Of a stretch of 18,905 bases of DNA, positions 8,823-15,837 are shown piece by piece; the first letter of the stretch is position 1, and each line of letters starts with the position of its first letter. The notes beneath the pieces were generated by a model, which worked only from the letters and a program-made list of their open reading frames with translations, was not told where the DNA came from and did no database searches. Origin of the DNA: an uncultured Treponema sp. (lineage in GTDB: Bacteria > Spirochaetota > Spirochaetia > Treponematales > Treponemataceae); contig CAJPPE010000004.1 of assembly GCA_905372345.1 (NCBI GenBank), positions 1-18,905 of the forward strand, given 5' to 3'. A program made the position numbers and the translations under genes.

Positions 8823-8831
8823 TTAATTGAG

Positions 8832-8890
8832 GTTTGCCGAGCTATTCAAGGATGCCTTTAGTTAGGCGGTCTTGATTTAGTCCGGCAAAC
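8832..8890 (+). promoter_or_regulatory. folded leader RNA between greA and the VWA gene
   Basis: GTTTGCCG (8832-8839) is the exact reverse complement of CGGCAAAC (8883-8890). Nested inside are TCAAG (8846-8850) pairing with CTTGA (8871-8875), then GCCT (8854-8857) pairing with AGGC (8864-8867) around a six-base loop. This gives a long, interrupted hairpin ending 17 bases before the Shine-Dalgarno of the VWA gene. Only TTCTT follows the outer stem, so it is a poor intrinsic terminator. A protein- or ligand-binding leader, an RNA-processing site, or a weak terminator after greA are all possible. Confidence 0.45.
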
Positions 8891-8922
8891 TTCTTAACTG
8901 TATTCCGAAAGGAGGAAAAAAA

Positions 8923-10812
8923 ATGTTTAAAAGAGCTTTGTTGTGTTTGTTTTTGATTGTCCTTTTTACCCCTGTTTTTGCTCAAAACAATGCTGATGCA
9001 AATGCCGAAATTGTCATCTTAATGGATACATCAGGAACTATCCTTCCGTATTATGAAGACATTAATAATCGGGTTTTGGCTGAAATTAATGATAAATTTG
9101 TAAGAAAGGGCGATACCGTTCATGTTTTATCCTTTAATGCAGATGCACGTTATGAAATGTCGCAAAAAATTAACAGCGAAAAGGATATGTCTAGGGTTGT
9201 TTCAAGGTTTTTGCTTCTCTACCAGTTGGGAAAAAGCTCGGACTTTTTAACGGGACTTCAATATGCCCGCCAATACGGTTCAAACTTACCTGATAAAAAT
9301 GAAAAAATATTGATTATAATTTCTGACGGAATCTTTAATCCGCCTGAATCAAGTCCTTATAAAAATTATACCGATGATCAGATAAAAAACGAAATAGGAC
9401 TTCTTGCAGGAAGTATCAGAAAAAAAGGCTGGAAGGTTTATTATGTTAAACTCCCTTATCCTGCCGATGCTGTAATACGCGGCTTAGACGGTGAAGAATT
9501 TTATAATCCTGACGCTTCCGGTAAAGGCGGTCTAGGTAATGCCGGAACAGGACAGGGAAGTTTGACCGATGTTTCAAAGTCTTTTAAGGATGCATCAGGA
9601 GCTTCAAGCAGTGAGCTTTCCAAGGATAAAAATGACAAGTTTACAATTACGGACAATGCCGAAAACTTACCCTTGGTACGCTTTCCCGATGGAGGACTTG
9701 AAGCTCACGGGAATAAGCTTGATTTTTCATTTGAGGTTACAAATAACGCAGATGAAGATGTAGAGCTTCATTTAACTCATATTGTAATTGATAATGGGCT
9801 AAGTATAAATACCATACCTGTTGATTCTCAAAATACAAAGATAAAATCGGGTGAAAAAAATGCTCCGATAAAGGTGTCGGCTATTCTTCCTTCCGAATAC
9901 AAAGACGGTAATTACAATATAATTATGCGGCTTGAATTCGCAGAAGGGAAAAGAGTTTTACCTCAAGTTATTGAAACATCCTTAGCCGTCTTCCCGACAA
10001 CTTTCCAAAAGCTAAAAGAATCTAATGGTATTTGGTTTATTCTTCTTGGTATTATCTTACTTCTTCTCCTTATATTCTTGATTATCTTCTTTGCAAAACG
10101 AGGAAGTTCGTCCTCCAATAGAGCCCGCTATGCAGCTGCAGGCAGTCAAAACAATTATCAGGAAGGGGATAAGAGATATCCGTATCAACTTTCGGAAGAA
10201 GATGACCATGCAAGCCGCTTAAATGCTTTTAAGTCTGCTTCAACATCTAATCTTGAAAACAATGTTTCGGGAACCGGAGATTCTATGTATTCTGCCGATA
10301 CCTTAGACCGTGTTGCCGCACAAAAGCGGGAAGATGAAATTTTGCGTAAACGCATTTTAGCTGCTTCTTTTGCTGCAAAGGAGCCTAGGGGAACCTATAT
10401 GTCTCCTGCTAACTTCTTTGAAACAATAGAAATAAAACGCAATCAGTCGGGTATGACTGAAATTTATGTTTTAAATCAAAGCAGAAATATAGGCCGGCGG
10501 AATATTCATATTATGAAAGCCGGCACGAGCCTAACATTGGGCGGCGGTAAGACCGATAACTTTTTAGTCTTCTTAGTACCCTTTCCTGCACGTTTGGCTC
10601 AAGTTAGATATGACGGGCAAGATTATCATCTGGCTATTCTTAAGCCTGAGTATTTCCCCTATGAAAAGTCGAATGTTGTAAATAACTGTATAGGTAAAAC
10701 CATTACACTTGTTTCCGATAAAGGTTATCATGTTTACTTTACCTTTAGGGAGTATGAAAGCCCAACAGAAAAATTAAACAACGTCTTAACATCGATAAAA
10801 TACGATAAGTAA
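8923..10812 (+). CDS. membrane-anchored von Willebrand factor A domain protein
   Basis: A signal peptide covers residues 1-20 (cleavage after VFA). A VWA domain follows at about 28-200, with the MIDAS start DTSGT at 35-39 (Thr in place of the second Ser), SDFLTGL at 106-112 and SDG at 134-136. A Gly/Ser-rich linker runs from 199 to 240, and a beta-rich, Ig-like segment from about 261 to 355. One transmembrane helix spans about 370-391, followed by AKR, which places the VWA part outside the cytoplasmic membrane and about 240 residues inside. The cytoplasmic part has a charged, low-complexity stretch (395-480) and a beta-rich domain (500-612) with an outline loosely like a degenerate FHA domain; no phosphothreonine-binding motif is obvious. 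The excellent AAAGGAGG (8908-8915) sets the start. Its role is unknown; VWA domains usually bind proteins through a metal ion. Confidence 0.88.
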   Translation: MFKRALLCLFLIVLFTPVFAQNNADANAEIVILMDTSGTILPYYEDINNRVLAEINDKFVRKGDTVHVLSFNADARYEMSQKINSEKDMSRVVSRFLLLYQLGKSSDFLTGLQYARQYGSNLPDKNEKILIIISDGIFNPPESSPYKNYTDDQIKNEIGLLAGSIRKKGWKVYYVKLPYPADAVIRGLDGEEFYNPDASGKGGLGNAGTGQGSLTDVSKSFKDASGASSSELSKDKNDKFTITDNAENLPLVRFPDGGLEAHGNKLDFSFEVTNNADEDVELHLTHIVIDNGLSINTIPVDSQNTKIKSGEKNAPIKVSAILPSEYKDGNYNIIMRLEFAEGKRVLPQVIETSLAVFPTTFQKLKESNGIWFILLGIILLLLLIFLIIFFAKRGSSSSNRARYAAAGSQNNYQEGDKRYPYQLSEEDDHASRLNAFKSASTSNLENNVSGTGDSMYSADTLDRVAAQKREDEILRKRILAASFAAKEPRGTYMSPANFFETIEIKRNQSGMTEIYVLNQSRNIGRRNIHIMKAGTSLTLGGGKTDNFLVFLVPFPARLAQVRYDGQDYHLAILKPEYFPYEKSNVVNNCIGKTITLVSDKGYHVYFTFREYESPTEKLNNVLTSIKYDK

Positions 10813-10826
10813 AGGTTTGGATTATA

Positions 10827-10863
10827 AAAAAGCCGCAATCTTATTTTAAGATTGCGGCTTTTT
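10827..10863. terminator. bidirectional intrinsic terminator
   Basis: The core arms AAGCCGCAATCTTA (10830-10843) and TAAGATTGCGGCTT (10847-10860) pair perfectly around TTT, extended by three A-T pairs at the base. A run of five T follows on the plus strand and six T on the minus strand, so it ends both the VWA transcript and the ankyrin-gene transcript. Confidence 0.93.
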
Positions 10864-10905
10864 GTTTAGTAAGTTCTATAGTTTTTTAAGTCTTAGAAAG
10901 ATTTT

Positions 10906-13707
10906 TTATTTTGTTTTTAGCAGTTCTGCTATTTCAGTTCTGTTCCATCTTAGGGCTACCTGATAAGGTGTTTCACCCGCCGTATTTTTTACGTCAAGAT
11001 TTATGCCGGGAAGGCTCAAAAGTTCTTTTACGGTTTTAGCATCTGCGAATTTGGCGGCATAGTGGACTATTCCGTCCCCAAGTGTGTCGGTCTTTTTTAA
11101 AGAGAATTCGGCCGCTATCGGAACAAAGTCGGTATGATTTGTAAAAATCTCCGTTATAGCAGATACGCCCTTATTGTTTACTATAAAAGGATCGGCTCCT
11201 TCTGATAAGAGTGCCCGTGTTATTTCTTTTTGACTGTTTTGAACTGCAAGTAAAAGAGCTGTTTCTCCGTTTTTATTTCGCTTATTTACAGGATATTTCT
11301 TTTTCATAACTATTTGAAAATAGTCCATGCTTACCTTTTCTTTTACCGCTATATGAATGGGCGTATCCCCATCAGTGTCGGTTAAAAGCCTGTCATTGCC
11401 CAGCACAGTATTTACAATTCTTATATTTTTATTTAGGGCGAGTACAAAGGGCGTCTTTCCGTAGGCATCTCTGGCTAAGGGGTTGCCGCCTGCATTGCGT
11501 ATAAGGATGAGGCTTTCTTCCGAAATTTCTACAGCTTCATGCAGGGCTGTCCTTCCGTACATATCCTGCTGAACGGGAGATGCTCCGTTTCTAAGTAATA
11601 AGTCTATAGCTTTTATTTGATTTGTAAGTACTGCTTCGGATAGAGGTGAGCGGCCTGTTTCATCAGCTGCATTTACATCAACATTAGCTTTTAAAAATAT
11701 ATTGATGAATTTTATTTCCCCTTGTTTAGCCGCCTCATGTAAAACCGTTTTTCCTGCAAGATTTTTTGCATTTATGAGCTTTGTATATTCTTCCGTATCC
11801 TTATTCAAAATAAAATCAGCGGACTTATATGCAGACCATCTTACAGCTGCATGTAAAATCGTATTTCCTAAAAAGTCTCTTGCATCCAAATCTGCTTTTT
11901 TTGATAGGCCTTTACCTAGCAAGGCTTTTACGGCCTCAGGGCTGTCGGTTTTGACTGCGTTAAAAAGAGGTGTTTCATTATTCGCATTTCTTGCATTTAT
12001 ATCCGCTCCCTTATCAATTAAATAAGATATCATCGGTAAAATTTGCCATTCTGCAACAAGATGAAGGGGCGTATTCCCAGCTCCGTCTCCGGCCCCTATT
12101 GTGTGAGAGTTTATCATCCAATCTTCTCTGCCTTCGCGTAAGGTCATTGCAAATTTTAATGGACTGTCGCCGTTTAGGTTAGCATAGAATATATCTGCAT
12201 TATTTGCCAGCAATATTTCTCCTGCTTCGCGGTAGTTTTTTTCAGCTGCTATATGGAGAGGTGTATTTCCCAATTTATTACGAGTATTTATTAAACTCTT
12301 TTTTTCGATTAGATAATAAATAATATCGGAACTTGCTCTATGGTTGACTGCCAAGTGAAGAGGCGTTGACCCTTTGGAATCTCTTTCGGTACTGTTTTTT
12401 TCGGTAACAACATGTTCTACCATGGGGAGTCCTGCTCTTATAGAATAGATAAAAGCTGATTCTCCCGACTTATCCTCGGCATGTATATCGGCTCCGTGAT
12501 TTATCAAAAAATCCACTTGCTGTGTTTGATTTCTTTCGATAGCCAAAATAAGAGGGGTTTGTCCCTTTTTATTTCTTTCATTTATGTCGGCACCGGCTTT
12601 TAACAGCTGTTCGAGGATGCCGTCATCCATTCCGATTCGTGCAGCAATATGAAGGGGTGTTTCTCCGTAGTTGTCTTTAAGATTGGGATTTGCCCCTGCA
12701 GTAATAAGCTCGTTAAATAATTTTGAGCGTGAGGCTTCCGGCATAACCAAATGGAGGGCTGTGTTTCCGGAAGAGTTACGGCTGTTTGGATCAGCTCCTG
12801 CCTGTAATAGCAATATAGCGGCTTCCGTATTTCCGTTATAAACGGCTTCCTGCATTGCCGTTGAGCTTGAAATATCCTTTACATCTATTGGAACCTTGTT
12901 TTTAATTAAGAATTTTAAAAATCCGGTATAGCCCTTTCTTGCAAAAATATGAAGCAAGGTTTCTCCGTCGCCAAAACGCATTGAGTAGTTTCGGGCAAGG
13001 CTTGCCGTTTCAAATTCAGTAAAATCCTTTCCCATTGGCTGTATGCCTGCAAGTAAAAGAATGGATGCAATTTCGGCTGAATCCTCGGCATCATTGCGGT
13101 TGTATGCTATACCAAGCGGGCTTAAGCCCTCTTTATTGTACACGGTTTCAGGGGGGGCAATAGCTAGAATTTTCTCAGTAAGTTGTTTATCAGTCGCTTT
13201 TACTGCAAGGTGCAGGGCTGTGTCGTGGTTTTCATCTTTTTGCTTTATGGTTTGAGAAGTTAGAATTAAATTCGGGACATTGTTTTTACAGGCCGTATCG
13301 AAAGGCTTTACACCCTCGTTATCTTTAGCAAATATATTTGCATTGTATTCAGCTAAAACCTGAACGGCAGCATAGGACGAATTGTTTAAAGCTGCTGCGA
13401 TAGGTGTTTCTCCAACATTATTTTGTGCTTCTATATCGGCATCCATGTTTATCAAAAGACGCACGATTATAGGATTGTTTTTAACGGCGGCAATATGTAA
13501 AAGACTGTTTCCTTCTTCATCCTTCATATTTATGGCAGAGCTGTTAAGTCTTTCTTGCAGTTCTTCCGATTTTCCTGCCTTTATAAGATCAATTAGAGTT
13601 TCTTCTTTGGCAGGAGCTGTTTTACACGACATAAAATTTGCCGTAATTAAAATTAAAATAAATGCGAGTATAAATATTTTTTTTGTTGTGAGAATAATAT
13701 TTTGCAT
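10906..13707 (-). CDS. ankyrin-repeat lipoprotein with about 26 repeats
   Basis: The 933-residue product starts with a basic, hydrophobic signal (TTKKIFILAFILILITANF) followed by MSC, with Cys28 as the probable lipidated residue of a loose spirochaete lipobox. From about residue 65 to the end I count 26 consecutive units of roughly 30-37 residues, most opening with G-x-T-P/A-L-H-x-A and many containing GAD-[IP]-N. Units 3, 5, 11, 14 and 24 are degenerate. Such solenoids bind proteins and have no enzymatic activity. The protein should be tethered to a membrane with the solenoid in the periplasm or at the cell surface; sorting cannot be read from the sequence. ATG at 13707-13705 follows GGGAGG at about ten bases. 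It lies 91 bases behind pyrG on the same strand, with no convincing terminator between, so read-through from pyrG is likely. Confidence 0.9.
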   Translation of the reverse strand: MQNIILTTKKIFILAFILILITANFMSCKTAPAKEETLIDLIKAGKSEELQERLNSSAINMKDEEGNSLLHIAAVKNNPIIVRLLINMDADIEAQNNVGETPIAAALNNSSYAAVQVLAEYNANIFAKDNEGVKPFDTACKNNVPNLILTSQTIKQKDENHDTALHLAVKATDKQLTEKILAIAPPETVYNKEGLSPLGIAYNRNDAEDSAEIASILLLAGIQPMGKDFTEFETASLARNYSMRFGDGETLLHIFARKGYTGFLKFLIKNKVPIDVKDISSSTAMQEAVYNGNTEAAILLLQAGADPNSRNSSGNTALHLVMPEASRSKLFNELITAGANPNLKDNYGETPLHIAARIGMDDGILEQLLKAGADINERNKKGQTPLILAIERNQTQQVDFLINHGADIHAEDKSGESAFIYSIRAGLPMVEHVVTEKNSTERDSKGSTPLHLAVNHRASSDIIYYLIEKKSLINTRNKLGNTPLHIAAEKNYREAGEILLANNADIFYANLNGDSPLKFAMTLREGREDWMINSHTIGAGDGAGNTPLHLVAEWQILPMISYLIDKGADINARNANNETPLFNAVKTDSPEAVKALLGKGLSKKADLDARDFLGNTILHAAVRWSAYKSADFILNKDTEEYTKLINAKNLAGKTVLHEAAKQGEIKFINIFLKANVDVNAADETGRSPLSEAVLTNQIKAIDLLLRNGASPVQQDMYGRTALHEAVEISEESLILIRNAGGNPLARDAYGKTPFVLALNKNIRIVNTVLGNDRLLTDTDGDTPIHIAVKEKVSMDYFQIVMKKKYPVNKRNKNGETALLLAVQNSQKEITRALLSEGADPFIVNNKGVSAITEIFTNHTDFVPIAAEFSLKKTDTLGDGIVHYAAKFADAKTVKELLSLPGINLDVKNTAGETPYQVALRWNRTEIAELLKTK

Positions 13708-13798
13708 AAGCGTATAGCCTCCCTGCCTTAATATCGGCTTTAATCAAATTCCGCTTTAGAAGGGAATCTTTTAGAAAGGAGGTTAAAGGTATCCGGTT

Positions 13799-15400
13799 TT
13801 ATTTATTCTTAATTGCAGCTTCGATAAAATCCCTAAACAGGGGATGAGGCTTGTTGGGCCTTGAGGCAAATTCCGGATGGAATTGAACGGCGGCAAACCA
13901 AGGATGGCTTTTTAGCTCAACGATTTCCACTAAATTGCGTTCAGGATTAAGACCCGAAAAAATCATATCCGAATTATCGAATTTTTCTCTGTAAAGGTTG
14001 TTGAACTCGTATCTGTGGCGGTGCCTTTCTTGGATTTCATGGGATTTATAGGCCTTTTCTGCGAGAGAGCCTTCGGTTATCATACATCGGTATAGGCCGA
14101 GGCGGAGGGTGCCGCCGATTTTTACGTCTTTTTGGTCGGGCATCAGGTCAATAACCGGATTTTTAGCATTTTTATCGAATTCGGAAGAATTGGCTTCTTC
14201 AATGTGCAGGGCGTTTAAGGCATATTCGATGGCTGCTATCTGCATACCTAAGCAGATTCCGAAATAAGGAATTTTATTTTCGCGGGCAAATTGGGCCGTT
14301 AAAAGCATTCCGTTAATGCCCCTGTCGCCGAAACCTCCCGGCACTATAATTCCGTCTGCATCCTTTAAAAAGGCAGCAGCATCTTCTTTAGTTTCTATTT
14401 TTTTTGAATCGATCCAAAGAAGTTTGATTGAAGTTTTATGGTAAATACCGGCGGCAGTTAGGGCTTCGACAACGCTGAGGTAGGCATCGGGAAGTTCTAC
14501 ATATTTTCCTACAAGGGCGATGGTTATTTCTTTTTCGGGATTGTAGTAGGTTTGAACCATTTTTTTCCATTCTTCAAGATTAGGCTCTTTATTTTCAATA
14601 TTGAAAAGCTTACACAAAACTTTTCCAAGACCTGCTTCTTCCAGCATCAGCGGCACTTCGTAAATAGATTTTGCAGTTAAGTTTTCGATTATTGCATCTT
14701 GAGGAATATTCGAAAAAAGACTTAATTTTTCTCGAGTCGATTTTGAAAGGCGTTTTTCGCTTCGGCAAATTAGAATGTCCGGCTGAATACCGAAACTTAA
14801 AAGCTCTTTTACGCTGTGCTGCATCGGTTTTGTTTTGATTTCGCCGCATTCTTTTAGATAGGGTAAAAGACCTAAATGAACGAACATGCAGTTTTCTTTT
14901 CCGACAGTGTAGCGGATTTGGCGGATAGCTTCGATAAAGGGGAGGGCTTCTATATCTCCCACGGTGCCGCCTATTTCGGAAATAACAAAGTCGGCCTCCG
15001 TTTGTTCGGCTGTTTCTATAATTCGGGACTGGATTTCGTCGGTAACATGGGGAACAACTTGAACGGTGCCGCCGTTATAGCCTCCGGCTCTTTCTCTGTC
15101 TAAAATGGCTAGATAAACTTTTCCGGCCGAGGTACTGTTAAATTTATGCAGGGGAACATCGGTAAATCTTTCGTAGTGGCCAAGGTCTAGGTCGGTTTCG
15201 CCCCCGTCTTCCGTAACAAAGACTTCACCGTGCTGGTAGGGGTTCATTGTACCCGGATCTACATTTAAGTAAGGATCGAATTTTTGATTGACTACGGAAT
15301 ATCCGCGGCTTTTTAAAAGCATTCCTATAGAAGCTGCCGTTAGGCCCTTGCCTAAAGATGAAACAACTCCGCCTGTTATAAAGATAAACTTAGATTTCAT
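13799..15400 (-). CDS. pyrG: CTP synthase
   Basis: This enzyme makes CTP from UTP, ATP and glutamine, the last step of pyrimidine nucleotide synthesis. Its 533 residues are the usual length. The N-terminal synthetase domain (1-270) shows the phosphate-binding loop [10 protein letters not shown] (10-19) and the substrate segment [20 protein letters not shown] (48-67), with [11 protein letters not shown] at 141-151. The C-terminal glutamine amidotransferase domain (about 290-530) has the triad Cys383 (FGICLG), His508 and Glu510 (FHPE). All expected residues are present. ATG at 15400-15398 is preceded by GGGGGA rather than a typical Shine-Dalgarno. A terminator hairpin ends only 15 bases before the start codon, suggesting attenuation. 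The ankyrin lipoprotein gene follows on the same strand. Confidence 0.97.
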   Translation of the reverse strand: MKSKFIFITGGVVSSLGKGLTAASIGMLLKSRGYSVVNQKFDPYLNVDPGTMNPYQHGEVFVTEDGGETDLDLGHYERFTDVPLHKFNSTSAGKVYLAILDRERAGGYNGGTVQVVPHVTDEIQSRIIETAEQTEADFVISEIGGTVGDIEALPFIEAIRQIRYTVGKENCMFVHLGLLPYLKECGEIKTKPMQHSVKELLSFGIQPDILICRSEKRLSKSTREKLSLFSNIPQDAIIENLTAKSIYEVPLMLEEAGLGKVLCKLFNIENKEPNLEEWKKMVQTYYNPEKEITIALVGKYVELPDAYLSVVEALTAAGIYHKTSIKLLWIDSKKIETKEDAAAFLKDADGIIVPGGFGDRGINGMLLTAQFARENKIPYFGICLGMQIAAIEYALNALHIEEANSSEFDKNAKNPVIDLMPDQKDVKIGGTLRLGLYRCMITEGSLAEKAYKSHEIQERHRHRYEFNNLYREKFDNSDMIFSGLNPERNLVEIVELKSHPWFAAVQFHPEFASRPNKPHPLFRDFIEAAIKNK

Positions 15401-15415
15401 AATTTTCCCCCGACC

Positions 15416-15440
15416 AAAAAAAAACGGCTGAGCCGTTTTT
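15416..15440 (-). terminator. intrinsic terminator in the pyrG leader, candidate attenuator
   Basis: Read on the minus strand, AAAAACGGC (15440-15432) pairs with GCCGTTTTT (15428-15420) around TCA, and the T run continues to nine (15424-15416). This is a textbook intrinsic terminator pointing at pyrG. It ends 15 bases before the start codon and begins about 12 bases after the predicted pyrG start point. On the plus strand there is no gene for it to terminate. Short alternative pairings exist: AGCC upstream with GGCT of the first arm, and ACGG at the 5' end with CCGT of the second arm. Each is only 4 bp. Confidence 0.7.
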
Positions 15441-15459
15441 AGGCTTCCAACCGTGCTTT

Positions 15460-15488
15460 AGTATAGCTTATTTTTGACTTATCCGCAA
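15460..15488 (-). promoter_or_regulatory. probable pyrG promoter
   Basis: On the minus strand TTGCGG (15488-15483) and TATACT (15465-15460) are spaced by 17 bases. The -10 is strong and the -35 moderate. Transcription should start near 15453, giving a leader of about 52 bases that contains the terminator hairpin. Confidence 0.55.
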
Positions 15489-15492
15489 GTGG

Positions 15493-15520
15493 GCAGTTTG
15501 AATTTTGCTATACGAACTGC
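15493..15520. repeat. inverted repeat just upstream of the pyrG promoter
   Basis: GCAGTTTG (15493-15500) and CGAACTGC (15513-15520) pair over 8 bp with one G-T. The repeat starts five bases from the -35 box. It may be an operator for pyrG or the residue of a terminator behind the decayed gene upstream; no T run is seen. Confidence 0.35.
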
Positions 15521-15554
15521 AATTTAGCAGGTAAAATTTGTGAGTCTATCTAGG

Positions 15555-15770
15555 TTACAGCTTTTCAATTTCGGATTCGGGGAGGCCTGTTATTTCTTTA
15601 ATTAAGGCTGTATCAAAGTTTTTTAGCTTCATAAGTTTGGCAGTTTCTATTGATTTTTGCTTTAAGCCTTCAGAAAATCCCTTATACCTAGCGTACATCT
15701 CAAAAGTAGACATTAATCTATATTCTTACCTTGCTTGTTCGTTTTGTTTTACTGTTTGTATCACTCCCTA
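15555..15770 (-). pseudogene. 3' remnant of an Rpn/PD-(D/E)XK recombination-promoting nuclease gene
   Basis: On the minus strand, codons from 15713 to the stop at 15557-15555 give 52 residues: MSTFEMYARYKGFSEGL, then KQKSIETAKLMKLKNFD, then TALIKEITGLPESEIEKL. This is the typical tail of Rpn nucleases (formerly called PD-(D/E)XK or YhgA-like transposases), where an EG-rich helix leads to an ITGLxxxEIxxL ending. In the same frame upstream one can still read EYRLM, a TAA at 15728-15726, VIQTVKQNEQAR, and then a TAG at 15770-15768. The fragment therefore carries two in-frame stops and no nuclease domain. The family assignment rests on recognising the tail pattern. The rest of this 437-bp gap between pyrG and prs holds the pyrG control region and the prs promoter. 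Confidence 0.6.
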
Positions 15771-15799
15771 TTGTAATTTTCCTCAACAAGTGATAAAGT
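15771..15799 (+). promoter_or_regulatory. candidate prs promoter
   Basis: TTGTAA (15771-15776) and TAAAGT (15794-15799) lie 17 bases apart, each matching four of six consensus positions. The start point would be near 15806, leaving a leader of about 32 bases with GGAGG at 15829-15833. The promoter abuts the end of the recognisable nuclease remnant. Confidence 0.4.
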
Positions 15800-15837
15800 A
15801 AACCAAGTAAGATTTTTATATTCTTTTTGGAGGCAAA

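Noticed and set aside
8827..8865. A possible 12-codon leader peptide starting at TTG in the greA-VWA gap
   Set aside because: There is no Shine-Dalgarno, no runs of a regulatory amino acid, and the frame overlaps the hairpin arms only by chance.
10906..13707. The repeated ankyrin-coding sequence as a DNA repeat array
   Set aside because: The repetition is at protein level; the DNA units have diverged and no long exact direct repeats are visible.
13748..13767. A small bulged hairpin (ATTCC/GGAAT plus CTT/AAG) between pyrG and the ankyrin gene
   Set aside because: It is only 8 bp with a bulge and no T run on the minus strand, too weak to call a terminator.
15416..15440. The pyrG leader hairpin as a plus-strand terminator
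   Set aside because: No plus-strand gene lies upstream of it, and the longer T run is on the minus strand.
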